Of a stretch of DNA of 64,000 nucleotides, positions 13,692 to 32,755 are shown piece after piece (the first letter of the stretch is position 1; the number at the start of each line of letters is the position of its first letter). The stretch lies in contig OZ234494.1 in assembly GCA_965153455.1 (NCBI GenBank), positions 21,266,001 to 21,330,000 on the forward strand, written 5' to 3'. Under the pieces are notes generated by a model. It was not told where the DNA came from. It saw only the letters and a list, made by a program, of their open reading frames with translations, and did no database searches. The stretch is from Sphagnum compactum (Eukaryota > Bryophyta > Sphagnopsida > Sphagnales). Both the position numbers and the translations under genes were made by a program.

Positions 13692-14612
13692 CTACTCTCC
13701 CTTCTGTCCAAACACCTTGCTGAGCACATCAAGACCCAGTCTGGGAGTTGCATGAGCTCCTCCTCCATCAACCACAGTCTTCTTCTGAGGAAAGAAACGC
13801 AACGGTTTGTTGTTGTTCTTCTTCCCTGCTGCTGAAATGGGTCCTCCTTCTCTTGTCCCAAGAGCTGAAGAATCCCCATCAGCTTGAGCTTCTTCTTCTT
13901 CTTGTTTCTTCCTCTTTCTTTTGCGCTCTTCCATGGAGTTGATAGCACGAGACTGATCCACTCTAGACAAGTAGAAATCGCGTTCTTTCTTGGCAGCAGA
14001 AATCTCGGCAGCGAGTCGTTGCTCGCGCACCGCATTCTTGTAAGCGATTTCTTCAGTGAGATTCTCCCACTTGAACTTGCGGAGGTACTTGATGTTCCAG
14101 AGATCGTAATGGTAAGCGGATCGTCTCCTGTTCGCCTCCATGGACTCGCCGTTGAGCATCTCCGCCACTTTCTTGGCCACGCGCTTGTGCGCGAACTCCA
14201 CCCATCCTTCCGTGAAGTTCTTGCCGCTGTTGCCTCCTTTCACCCGTTTCCGTCGCATCCTCCTCGCCGCTGCATCTTCCGGTGCTAAGTAAATCCGCAG
14301 CACTTCTCCGAACTGCGACAAGAGATGTCGCAGTTTCAATGGCTTTAGATGCGGCGGAATGCGACTCAAGTAGCAGATCCCTCTCTTCCCACCCACCTTG
14401 GCTTGCTCCTCAAGCACCCGTCTCCTATTCTTCTTCTTCTTGGTCTTGTTCTTCTCCTCCCCCTCTCCTTGTTGTTGTTGTTCTTCTCGCATTTCACTTC
14501 TTTTCCTGCTTCTGGCTTGCTTCTTGGTCTCGTCAGCTTCTTCTTCTTCTTCTTCTTCTTCTTCATCCTCCGAACTTCTACTTATACTACTGTTTTCTTT
14601 CTCGTCCTCCAT
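13692..14612 (-). CDS. ABT1: ABT1/ESF2-family ribosome biogenesis RNA-binding protein
   Basis: This is a single-exon gene of 306 codons from the ATG at 14612. The frame extends ten codons further upstream, but only to a TTG. The protein has an acidic N-terminus (an unbroken Glu run encoded by a GAA/TTC microsatellite), then Lys/Arg-rich sequence, then an RRM-like domain from about residue 78 (GICYLSRIPPHLKP, FGEVLRIYL). After the RRM come the family-specific motif LWNIKYLRKFKWENLTEE (about 171-188) and basic helices. Yeast Esf2 and animal ABT1 act in the nucleolus in the small-subunit processome for 18S rRNA maturation. That role here is inferred from family membership. The gene is divergent from TELO2, sharing a short upstream region with telo-box motifs typical of plant ribosome-biogenesis promoters. 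Confidence 0.9.
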   Translation of the reverse strand: MEDEKENSSISRSSEDEEEEEEEEEADETKKQARSRKRSEMREEQQQQGEGEEKNKTKKKKNRRRVLEEQAKVGGKRGICYLSRIPPHLKPLKLRHLLSQFGEVLRIYLAPEDAAARRMRRKRVKGGNSGKNFTEGWVEFAHKRVAKKVAEMLNGESMEANRRRSAYHYDLWNIKYLRKFKWENLTEEIAYKNAVREQRLAAEISAAKKERDFYLSRVDQSRAINSMEERKRKRKKQEEEEAQADGDSSALGTREGGPISAAGKKNNNKPLRFFPQKKTVVDGGGAHATPRLGLDVLSKVFGQKGE

Positions 14613-14731
14613 CTGCCCAGTTTCTTCCCCTGCTTCTCTCAATGTCTATTCCAACAGAAACACAAAAGACAGAATTTTTTACTTGCAATCTGAAACTGCC
14701 AGTATCCAAAGCTAGCAAAAAATATATCCAA

Positions 14732-15065
14732 GCGCGAGTAGGTAGTAGTCAAATCGGAAGATGGGTGACGAAGAGTTGAAACACTACGTCAGTAATAGTG
14801 CGAGGAAGCGAAGCGTGAAGCTCACTAAACCCTAAACCCTGAAACCCTAATCTTCTTCTTCGGAAGCTGCTGATCGTTGGTTGTTGTTGTTGCTTGCACA
14901 CGCGCGAGTAGTAGTGACATTGGAAGATGGGGAAGAGCTGAATCACTACTTACTGCAGGCAGGTTCATTGGGTGCGGGGGAGGAAGCGAAGAACAGCGGA
15001 GCTCACTAAACCCTAAACCCTGATCTTCTCCGGAAACTGATCGTTGGTTGTTGTTGCTTGCACAC
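14732..15065. promoter_or_regulatory. shared bidirectional promoter region with duplicated telo-box segment
   Basis: This interval lies between the divergent start codons of ABT1 and TELO2 (about 530 bp apart). It is a tandem duplication: copy 1 at about 14732-14901, copy 2 at about 14902-15065. Both begin GCGCGAGTAG and end GTTGTTGCTTGCACAC, and both contain CTCACTAAACCCTAAACCCT (near 14820 and 15000). AAACCCTA is the plant telo-box, known from Arabidopsis promoters of ribosomal and other growth-related genes. Transcription start sites cannot be placed from sequence alone. Confidence 0.75.
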
Positions 15066-15141
15066 GTCGGAATTGCAGTTCGGAATTCAGGAAGGAGGCG
15101 AGTTTGATTGATTGCCGCATGGCTCACACCCATTAGCAGCG

Positions 15142-18100
15142 ATGGCGTTATCGAATCCCATGAACCCTAGCCCGCGTCGTGGAGAGCAGGAGGAGGAGGA
15201 GGCATCAGCTGCCGCTGCTGGAGGAGACGAACCTCCAGCAGCAGCAGCTTCTTCTCCTCAAAGAGTCTCCTCCTCAAAAAAGAGTCTGGAGAGCTTACTG
15301 GCGGATCTTCTAATCGCCATGGGTGCGACCATAGCCGCTGCTTCACATGTCACACCAGTTCTTTCTTCCTTGTATTCATTGGCCTCCCTTTTGTGGGTCG
15401 TCCCTATTCCTGCCCCCAAAGGTAAAAAGCAGCAGCAGTCAAGGAGGCGATCTTCTCTCTTTAGGTTGGGTTCTTAGGGTTTAGAGAGCTTCAGATTTGC
15501 TGCATGCAATACAGAATGCTGGATGATCAGGGAGGATGGATTTTCTGGAAAATGAATTCCTGGCTGCAGAGATTCTTCTTACACATTGCCATTGTGTGAT
15601 TTCTTCTTCCTTGGGTTAATTGGGAAACCATTGTGGGGATTTCTTTGCAGAAGACAACATGGAGGCAGGTGCATCATCATCCCATACTCAATTGGATGTG
15701 GTGAAAGAGGTGAGTACTTTGCATGGTTCTTGGTGTTTCTTTCAAGCACTGTTGGTCAGTCTATCAACAATTGTCTCTGATATCCATTTGGTGTAGTTGT
15801 AGCATGTGAATACAGTGCATTGGATGACTGATTGCAATGGGTATAGTGTACTGTATTTTCTGATTTGTAAAATTAGGGTTCACAGATTACTGTCGGTCTT
15901 CAGAATGAAACCAGTCTAGAATAATTAGTTGGGTGGCTGATTGCAATGGTATCATGTAGTGTGTTTTCCGATTCATGAAATAGGTTGCACAGATACTACT
16001 GTCGGTCTTCAGAAATTGGTCTAGAATTTATTTGCAAGAGTACCTCTTGTTGTAGATTCTCTGATCTAAAGAAAGAGGGCATAATACCAGGTAGCAGCAA
16101 CCTGCAGGAGGCAAGCTTCAGAAGCAGCAACCATTGAAGGAGGAGACGTGTATGAAGCAACAAAAAGTGCTTTATATGAAGGATCTCTATTCACCACTTT
16201 GGCAAAGCTTTTGTTGCACCGTGAGTACCTCAGGATCTAACTCTTTGGTTCTTCAGGGTTGCTTGCACTCAGTTAGTTATCAATGTTGTACAAGACGTGG
16301 TGCAAGTCCTTTCAAGAGTTTATGTGTGTGTTGTCTTTTCTGCTCCATCAGGGCAGACTTTGATGCACATTGTGGAATGAGGTCGTCACAGTTGAGAGTC
16401 TTTGGCAAGTAGGTAGTTGGTGGAACCGAGGATTTTCAATGCAGTTGGGTGTGATTGATGACAGTTGATCGAGAAACTCATCATTGTAAAGAGAGAGTCT
16501 TGGAAGTGGGCTGGAGATTATACACAAATTGATTTGTTGTCTTTTGATTTTTTTTTGGGTGTCCTCAAATTGTATTGCAGAAGTTGCTCCAGATTGGCTT
16601 GCATGTTTCCCATCTGGAGCACCACGATGGTTGTTTGATGAGTTTTTCCTGCAAGCTCCTGTGACTGAGGCATTGTTTGAGCTTGCACCTTCTCTCAGTT
16701 CAGACCATTTGAGGGTTGAAGATACTGAAGATGAACTTGATGGCAGTGCTGTTGTGTGTGCCCAAGCAAGAAGGTTGATACTTTTTCTCTCCCTCTCTCT
16801 CTCCCCTCTCTTTTTGACATGGTGGTGCATACTGTGACCCAATTGATCCACGTGAATTCTTGCAATTCTTTTGTCAGTGTGTTGCACTCAGGCAAAGCAC
16901 CTAGCTAGAAGATTCCAAACTTCAAATCCACATTGGGTCATTATCTGTAATTATTATTTCCTGGTGGGTGCTTGTGAACTGTGCTTTCGTCAGGTTGCTG
17001 GAGATATGCTTGATTGAGAAGGAGGGTGTGAAAGAGATGGCTCTGGCATTTGGGCGTCATTTTCAGGCACTTCGTCTAGCAGAAGGCAAACAGACACAAG
17101 GTTGGAGTAATAACAGAAGAAAAATAGGACAAGCAACCTGGTTGCAAATGGATAAGCAGATTGCACAGCTGCTCGCATCTGTTCCAGACAGAGCTGGCTT
17201 CAAAGCTGCATCATCTCTTCAATCTCCGTATCCTTTTTGTTGCATCCTTTTTCTTATTGGTACTTCTGGTGTCTCGGTGTCTCTTTCCATGCTTCTTACT
17301 GTTGCAACAGGTCTTGGATCTGTCAGTATTTCACACAGTTTTCCTTTCTTGTATGATTGGTTGACATGGTTTCTTGATTGGTGATCACCTTGAAATTGGT
17401 TGAACCTTGAGTCCAAAAAACACAGTTCTTTCTTCCAGTTGATAGTAAAGCAGCTGGTGGCAGCAATTGAAGAACACCAGGAAGAAATGAGGCTGCAATC
17501 AATGACTCTTGAGGAGGCCTCTGCAGATGGATTATTCACATTTTCTGGTGAAGTCATTGTCAAGCTCTGCCGACGCGGTCATGCAGGTTGGTGCAATTTC
17601 CTTCTTACAAAACTAGTTTTCACTTCATATTCTTTGCAAAGAGGGGGGGGGGAAAAAGCAACTATAGCTTGGCTTTCAATGCAACAGCATTGGAGTTTCA
17701 ACCGTAGGGTGGAGACCTGCAAAGTCCAGGATTGATGTGCTCGTACCCTTTTTTCCTTTCCTAAAAGTCCTCTCTTTCTGAAGGAGTCCTTGAGCATTGT
17801 TCTTTTTTTGCTTGGCAAACTTTCTCACCATGGCAAGAACAAAAAATTCTGGTGCAAAGTGTATAAAGGGTTTTTTTGAGAAAAATTTGCTAAAGTTGCC
17901 ATATTTTGTGGAAAAAAGGTCAGAAGTTGCCAATATGTAAGGCAGAGAGTTCCTGGAGGTTGCCAGAACAAAGCTCCTAAAGAAATTTCTACTTTCCTGG
18001 TTGATCTCTAGCCAAATTTGGCTCATTCCTCTTCTGGATGATTGCTAGTCCACCTACTTGACAATATTGAAAAAAAAACATCCCTGTTCTTGAGCTTGAC

Positions 18101-21100
18101 TCCTTGTGCGGCAGGTGACATGCAAAGTGGAAGGTTATAAGGGGCACAATATGTTTCATACTTATCTCTGCTGATACATGAGCACTTGTGGTTCCTGCAG
18201 ATGTGGTTGCTTCCGTTCTTGTACCCAAGCTCTTTCAGCAAGTATTACACAATTTTGGCAACTTCAGTCGGGAAGTCAACGAAGGAGAAAAAGACACTCC
18301 ACACTTGACATGGGAGTCAATCAAGCATATTTCAGAAAGGAGTTACTGGGCAGCTGTTACAGTGGCAATCAAAGACTCACATGCAATGGAGAAATGGGTG
18401 GAGGCTTTGCTGCGAGATATGGCTGACAAACGCATTGATGATCTGCAAGCCTATTGTATCCTGTTGACCCTTTTCAGTGACCTTCTCTCACAACAACATA
18501 TCATGATAAGGTAAAAAAATCACCATTGCAACCACAAGTTGTATATAATTCTTTGTAGCCACTTAGAAAAAATAAAATAAAATTCCAATTTCTCTTATTT
18601 ACAGGCATAGTCAAGAGTTCTGCAGAGCAGCTGGTTTGAGGTGTACCCACCTGTCCATTTCACTGGCACTTCAACTGTTATTGAATGGCGAAGGACAGAG
18701 TAAAAGAAAAGTCTGCAATTTTTATTTTTCTGAAATGTGTTGTGGAATATGCTTGGTGACAGGATGGTATTTATCGAGAAATGTTTGTTCTCCAAAATCC
18801 TCCCAACACGCTGCTTAAAATGGGTCCTAGATTTTGCTGTGCTGCAGTCCCCACCAAGTACTGTGGATATGCAAAATACAAGCAAGAAACGAGAAAAGCA
18901 CTTGGAGGTGGATGTGGTGCAACGACTGGCACATGTTTGGTCATCAAACAAGTTCATTCGCTCTGCTCCAATCCTGAAGCAAGCCTGTATCCTCACTAGA
19001 TCTGCAAAGAAATTGTGAGCTTGAGTTTAGAGCTTTCCAATAACCAGCAGAGTTTACTATGATTGAGAGCGGTGTTGAACCTTAATGAGGAGCTCTCAGA
19101 CTTGACAGCTGCTGTTGGGATGTGTGTGAGGGCCATGGACAAAGAGGATATGGAGCACTGTGACAACTTAATGAAGAGCTTGCTGGAAGGCGTCAGTCGT
19201 AAGTTGCAGCAAATTTCCGAACTGGATTCTGGAACCCCATAGCTCTTTGTTTGATGGTCAAAAGGAAGGATGAAAAAATCTGCAAATTTTTTTTTTCCTG
19301 AAGTCAGATGTTGTTCTGGACCATTTTTCCTTCTTCACTTTCTGTTCTTGCCATGCTGTTCTGAAGTTCCGTGCTTTCTTTTGTGGGGGCTGAAACCTTT
19401 GCTTGCATTTGATAAGGTGGTGAAATTTTGTTGGCCCTCAGTTTTGGTTCTGGGTTTTGGCAGATAGACTTGAGAGTCCTCTACCCCAGGTTCGGCAGAT
19501 GGCAAAGCGAGTGGCACTGGCTTTCTCTTTGGTGCTCAACCCTGCAAATCCTCTGTTCCTAGATGATGGGGATGAAATCGGGGACCTTGATGACTGGGAT
19601 GGGCTGCACTTAATTGGCAACCCGAGTCAGACCCGTGAACCCCTTGAACAACCTGGTGTGGCTGCAATCACCTCCAGTGTGCTTGATGGAAGCAAGTTCA
19701 CTGATGACAAACCTGGCAAAGCACATGTAGACCCATCCTTGAAAGCTGCCGCTACTGCTGGTAATGATTCTTCCGAAGAAAATGGATTTCTTGTTGTCCT
19801 CTTCTACTCCTATCATATTGAAGCTGCATGCCACTTACCTTAAGCTTTGATCCTACTATTCTCCTGCCAGCACTCTTCTGAATATCCTTGACCAGATCTT
19901 AAGGGAGATTCAGAGCAGAACTTGCAACCTAGAACATAGGAAGCAGGAGATGGGACCTGGAAAAAGGTACAAAGGAAGACTAGGGCATTTTTTCTCTGAC
20001 TTTCCACATGGTATTATACTGTTTTTGATGCATCAGCAGATGTGGATAAGCATGAGAGGAGGCGTCAAATTCGAGAGAGACGTGAGAGGATGGCCCTAGA
20101 AGAGGACGATCCAGATGCTGTGGTGAATCTTGGGGAAGATAGTTTCAACAACAGTGCATGGCTGGATGAGCATGGTGGTGATGGCACTGAGAGTGACAGT
20201 GGAAGTGAAGAAGGCTCTCCTCTGCGGCCTTATGACATGTCAGATGATGATTCAGAGCTGGAGAGACGCAAACTTCCTTTGCATTTGAGTGATTGCATAA
20301 CCAGTTTACGAAAAGGAGATGATCCCAATGCGGTATGTGGACTTGGTTGCTCTCCTCTGCTCAGGGGATGAAGATTCTGAGTTATAAGTATCATTTGAGA
20401 TGATGCTTGTTGTAATTTTTTTGCTTACGGAGTTGTCAACATGTACATTTGGGTGTACTCAGAAGAACTCATTCATTGAGCTACATCTCTGCTTGCATTA
20501 TTCTTGTGGTGTTTTCACTTGACTGATGAAACTGCAGCTGGAATTGGCCACTATTTGCACAATTGTCCAAATCCTTGCTGCATTACAACGGATAACCTGA
20601 AGTAACCTGAATCCTTGTTGAGTGTTTTTCCTCAGGTGGAGAATGCGCTGCAAGTGGCAGAGCAATTAGTTAGAGCGATGCCGGAGGAACTTGACAACGC
20701 AGCAGCAGATCTTTCGAGTGCACTAGTTCATGTCAGGTGCAGTACAGTTGAAGGTGAAGAAGACACTGCGGAGGATAAGCGACATGGGGCTTTGGTTGCT
20801 TTGTTAGCCTCTTCTCCTCTCGCATCTGTGGGTGTTCTCACTAGAGAGCTTTACTCACCTCATGTTGATGTCAGTCAGCGCCTTCTCATCCTTGATGTGA
20901 TGGCAGGTACATCCTTCTGGTCAAAAACTATTGAAACTTTCAGAACAGAGACAAGATCAAAAACTGCATGAATTCTCTCAATTGTGCATGGGTCAAAGAT
21001 GATGAGGATGTTTTCATGTGCTATGTTTGCTTCCAACTCTGTTCTTGTCAATGGGTCACCACCAAACAGACAATGTCTTTTGCTCATTTTGCGCCAAACC

Positions 21101-22524
21101 CCCCAGATGGAGCACGGGAACTCGCTGGAACCAGGGATCAGTCATCAGGGAGAAGAGGTCAGCAGCGGGGACTTGTCACAGAGCTTTTGGGGGCATCACA
21201 TCAAAATGCTTGGTATGAACCAGGGCATCACCAAAATCTGAAAGGATCAGGGCCATGGGTGGAGGTACCAGCACTTATGCCAGGGACCTCCATGGTGAGC
21301 TGGGCACACCGCTATGAGCGTGAGCTTCCAGCACGTAAAGGTGACCACAAACTAGGCAAGGTGACACGAAAATGGGCTCCACGCTCAATGCAGCTGCGCA
21401 AGGAGAGATGGCAACAGCAAATGGGAACAGGGTCAGCTCAGGCAGGACTGGAAGCGGGGAAGAACCGGTTTGCTCCAGTGGCAATGGCATTTATGCTACC
21501 CATCATGCGTGACCATGATAAAAAGACACATGGTGTCGACTTGTTGGGGCCTGATTTCATAGTCCTGGGAAAGCTTGTTCACACACTGGGAGTTTTCATG
21601 GAATGTCTTCTATTGCAGCCAGAAGCTGCTGTCTTAGGAGTGGCGTTGTTGGACTTGCTTCACTCACGGTACATAGTTGGTCCTCTTCATTTTTCTGAGA
21701 GGCTGTCACTGCTGTTTTACTCCTAGTTTTTGTTGTTCTTTTCATTCCAGTTCCTTCCCTTCTGTGCTTTCTTCCTCCCATTTCTTCAGTTCGTATCTAG
21801 CAGCTTTTCTTTGGACATAAAAAAGGAAAAGTTTTCACCTGCTAATCATAAGTGAGGAGATTTCTCCAGTTATGTGTTCCTTTGTTTTGCAACAAAAGCC
21901 TTGCCCATGTGGTGGCAGGTGATGTTGGGCTGTGGATTGGTCAGGGCTGAGAATAAGAATGAAGTGTTCTCATTTGACTTTTTTGATGTGGAATTGCAGG
22001 GGAATTTCCAAGCATGAGGAGGCATATGTGAGGAGGGCCGCGCTTTATGCTGCATCACAGGTCATTCAGTCTCTTCACCCATCCCAGGTGGCCTCTGCTG
22101 TCACAGGTGGGGATGAAACCATTGCAAAAGGGCTTGACTGGATTCGTGAGTGGGCCCTTGGAATCGCTGAAAATGATGTAGATTCTGAAACATCAACAGT
22201 AAGACCACCACCCCCACGTATACAGTACAGATTCTATTTCTTCTATAAGAGCTTGTCACTTTGAAGCCATTCTAATTGGACAAAAGGGTTTGTACTTACC
22301 GGCCAGTGTCACGGTGTTAGTACCCAGGATGGATGAAAAGAGTATGTAGCTGGGGACTAATGGGAGCTTTGGTGGGATGGCAGATGGCAATAGCATGTAT
22401 AGAGATGCATTCAGAGATGGTGCTGCAAGCTATGCGGGCCATCCAGTCCCTCCCTTCTAAGAGGCAATCACAGATCTTAATTCACACTGAGAGTTCCCAA
22501 GGCCCTCTCATCTTCCCTTTCTAA
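15142..22524 (+). CDS. TELO2: TELO2/TEL2, PIKK-stabilising TTT-complex subunit (16 exons)
   Basis: Exons: 15142-15421, 15651-15709, 16091-16220, 16581-16773, 16994-17227, 17426-17586, 18201-18510, 18605-18640, 18763-18986, 19100-19198, 19464-19760, 20040-20332, 20636-20906, 21107-21668, 22000-22198, 22384-22524. They join without a stop into 1162 residues. Diagnostic segments are VAPDWLACFPSG (about 158), SKILPTRCLKWVLDFAVL (about 478), SRLESP-like sequence before KRVALAFS, PYDMSDDDSELERRKLP, and LYSPHVDVSQRLLILDVM (about 843-860) in the conserved Telomere_reg-2 region, followed by FAPVAMAFMLPIM. In other eukaryotes Tel2 acts with Tti1 and Tti2 as an HSP90 co-chaperone stabilising ATM, ATR, TOR and related kinases. 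The N-terminus is Glu/Ala/Ser-rich and poorly conserved. Two introns carry U12-type signals (listed separately). The last ~25 residues are the least certain part. Confidence 0.93.
17228..17425 (+). other. U12-type intron 5 of TELO2
   Basis: The donor reads GTATCCTTTT, the U12-type 5' splice consensus, with no U2-type GTRAGT. A branch-like AACCTTGAG lies with its A at about 17410, 15 nt before the CACAG acceptor. Only this acceptor keeps the frame and gives SLQSP-SFFQLIVKQL, matching the expected family sequence. The tempting downstream TTCCAG acceptor breaks the frame. Confidence 0.78.
18987..19099 (+). other. U12-type intron 9 of TELO2
   Basis: The donor reads GTATCCTCAC. AACCTTAAT at 19078-19086 matches the U12 branch-point core CCTTAAY, with the branch A 14 nt before the CTCAG acceptor. 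The splice joins LKQA and Y-LTAAVGMC, the conserved AYxTAA junction of Tel2 proteins. Intron length is 113 nt. Confidence 0.82.
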
Positions 22525-24627
22525 CCAACACTGCAACTGAGAGGAACTGTAAAATTATCACAAAGCTTACTACACATTCCTGAGCTCTATTTGCAAATCC
22601 GATGGTCTGCCACACTCAATACAATCAGCGGACTCCTTTGTAGGTGGATCTGATTGAGCTGCCTCATTGCTTTGCAACTGTGCACCATCTGAAGCAGCAG
22701 GTTCAGTTCAAAGCTGTCACTGTGAAGAAAGGTGAGACTTGGAACACATACACCCATCACTCTATTTTTAGTGAATTGTTTAAGAAACTGGACTGAATGT
22801 GACTGGCACAGGTTGTGCAAAAATACATGACAACCTTGTGAGCACAACATTGGGACGCCTTTTGTGATCTATCCAATATGCTGCACGAGCTGTATTATAC
22901 TTTTCAATGAACTAAGAGGTTTGCACGTTCAGCAGTTGAGCTCAACTAGTGTGCCCAATTGTAATATTTCAAAATCAGTACACCACTTTGCTTAGAATCA
23001 CCTACTGCAAGTTAGTGTAGATGTGCAGCAAATTATGTCTTCTTCTTTTGGCTATAGACAATTTTGTATAGGAGAAGGGTCCATATTTTGACACTTCTGG
23101 ATTTGATGCTCCCATCAGGAGGAAAAAATTGCACAAAGAAAAATAAATTCAGTGGTTCTTTACATTACAGCATGCTGTCAGTAGAATTGTAGGACTGCTT
23201 TTATTTAACATTCTAAATCATATAAGACTGTGAGCCTGGTGACAACCCACCTTCTAGTGAGTTGTTTGTTCACAGGTTGCTTCAAGAATTCAAAATCATC
23301 AGCATTATTCAATCACAAATCATAGTACTTCTGAGGTTCATGCTCTCCTTTCCACAAAGTCTTTATTTTGTAGTTTGACCCTCGTTAAATTCTGATATAT
23401 TGGAAAGATGAAAGAATTCTGTCCGTGGGCTGGTTGTCGGCATTTTTTTACTGCATTCAGTGATTGATGATGCTGTACAAAATTCAGAAGATGTCCCTTT
23501 ATTTTCCCCTTGTATTTGTTTAATGGGTACTGCACATGAGGTTGAAACTATGTTCCGTTTTAACTGAAGGTAACATGATTTGGATGTGATATTGAAATGC
23601 ATTTTGTTGCTTTGTGGGCCCCCAAGAAAAACACTTCGTTTGCAAATAAATTGTGGATTAGCGGCTTTTCAGTGTACCTATCAGGCTCGTGCCAAGAACA
23701 TTTGGAAAACAAAAAGTTGCATAGTCACAAAATGATATCCAAAATTCTTAATGAGGTTTGTCATGTGACTACTTCCAATTGTGCAATTATCACTTACGAG
23801 ATCAGGCTCTACATATAGAAGCAAATAGAAATTGAAAATAGCTAGTCACTGGTATCATGTTTCAATGGAATTGAGACTCCCTATGTGGTCATAAAATTCA
23901 ACATAAATATAGTTGCCATATTGACCTCACTCCCAGTGGGCATGTGATCTTAAACTACAAATTGTTAGAATTGAAAGATAAGCAAAAGGTTGCTATAAAA
24001 ACTGAAAACCAGTTTACCCTTTTTTTGTATACCAATGGGAATTGTCCCCCCAATACAGTGAATAGGTAGATCAAGGATCAAAAATCTAAAAGGCATTCCA
24101 AATTTTTCATTTACTTCCCAAAAAATATCTTACATTTTACATCTAAGACAAAATTTTCAATTTTATCATATTGGAAACTCCAATCCTCCTCGGAAAAACC
24201 AACAGAAAAATGAACAGAAATGTTCACAAATGTTCACATACTTGTAGTGTAGCCTGACTCATGACTGCAAAATTAAGTGGGCTTAGGGTTTAGGCCTGAT
24301 TCCTGGGTACTCGGTCAATTGATTAATTGATATTTGGCGGTCACATATGTACAAAAATTGGTGGGTCTGTCAGTCATTGTCTATTTGCACAATTGGCAGA
24401 CTGAATGTTAGCAATTTAAGTCCTTCAAGAGCTTACAAAAAATGCTGTCATCAAAAGATTCTGGAGAGGATATTAGAGGTCCAACCACAAAATTCAGCAT
24501 TCCTTGGTGGGCGTCATAGCTTTATAATGTTCACACTCCAAAGATGGAAGCAGGAGGCTCTTCAATCAGGTGTGCATCAACACTGAAGGCATTGCTTCAA
24601 GAGCAGGTGTCACCATATCTTGTTGCC
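22525..24627. other. intergenic region between convergent TELO2 and PARP1
   Basis: This is 2.1 kb of moderately AT-rich sequence between the two stop codons. It should hold both 3' untranslated regions and terminators, but no poly(A) site can be fixed by eye. Open frames here are short and show no family resemblance. Confidence 0.6.
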
Positions 24628-32197
<7,570 letters not shown>

Positions 32198-32210
32198 CGC
32201 TGTTCCTCTG

Positions 32211-32254
32211 TGTATATGTGTGTGTGTGTGTGTGTCTCTCTCTCTCTCTCTCTG
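32211..32254. repeat. compound TG/TC microsatellite in the PARP1 leader
   Basis: (TG)n followed by (TC)n on the + strand, so (GA)n(CA)n reading towards PARP1, starts 14 nt upstream of its ATG. It probably lies in the 5' untranslated region or core promoter. Confidence 0.85.
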
Positions 32255-32315
32255 TCTATCCCTCAGAGAACACCAGAGCGTCTTCCGCTTTGGTTGCAAC
32301 GTAGCTCGAGAGAGA

Positions 32316-32519
32316 GAGACTGAAGGAGCAGTAAAAGCGCACTAAAGTGGCGCACTGTAGCTTGAGACTGAAGCAGCAGCAAAAGCGCTAAATGGTGTGC
32401 AATGTAGCTCGAGAGAGAGACTGAAGGGAGCAGTAAAAGCGCACTAAAGTGGCGCAATGTGTCTTAAGAGACTGAATGAGTAGTATAAAAACACACTAAA
32501 GTGGCAAATTGTATCTTTG
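32316..32519. repeat. four ~51-bp tandem units upstream of PARP1
   Basis: Units follow the pattern GAGACTGAAG, AGCAGTAAAAGCGCACTAAA, GTGGCGCAATGTAGCTCGAG, starting near 32316, 32367, 32419 and 32469, with increasing divergence away from the gene. They lie 120-320 bp upstream of the ATG, so they are probable promoter sequence. Confidence 0.82.
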
Positions 32520-32724
32520 AAAGGTTCAATTGGAGAATATTCGAATTTTTTGAACACTTAAAAAAGCAAACTGTTGTAATTACATTTTACAATTAAATGT
32601 AAAATCTCCCATCACCGAACATGTACCTATCACCGAACACTTTCCACTATTCTCTCATTCCTTAACCAAATTGAGCCATTTTTCGGGCAAACTCAAGAGC
32701 TACATATTTTCTTTGAGCATCAGA

Positions 32725-32755
32725 AGGGTTTAGGGTTTAGGGTTTTAGGGTTTAA
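32725..32755 (+). repeat. interstitial telomere-type repeat
   Basis: About four near-perfect TTTAGGG heptamers (AGGGTTTAGGGTTTAGGG then GTTTTAGGGTTTA) lie about 530 bp upstream of the PARP1 ATG. Nothing nearby suggests a chromosome end. Confidence 0.9.

Noticed and set aside
13269-13835. 134- and 144-residue frames downstream of ABT1
   Set aside because: They lie in tandem repeats or antisense to the ABT1 coding region. Their compositions reflect the repeats.
14282-14779. 165-residue + strand frame rich in Ser/Leu/Phe
   Set aside because: It is antisense to the ABT1 Glu/Lys-rich N-terminus, and its residues are the shadow of the GAA/TTC microsatellite.
19882-19890. ATATCCTTG, a U12 AT-AC donor-like string
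   Set aside because: It lies inside TELO2 intron 11, whose ends are ordinary (GTAATG...CAG). No exon ends here.
20968-21726. 252-residue frame treated as a separate gene
   Set aside because: It is TELO2 exon 14 plus flanking intron read-through. The conserved coding part begins only at 21107.
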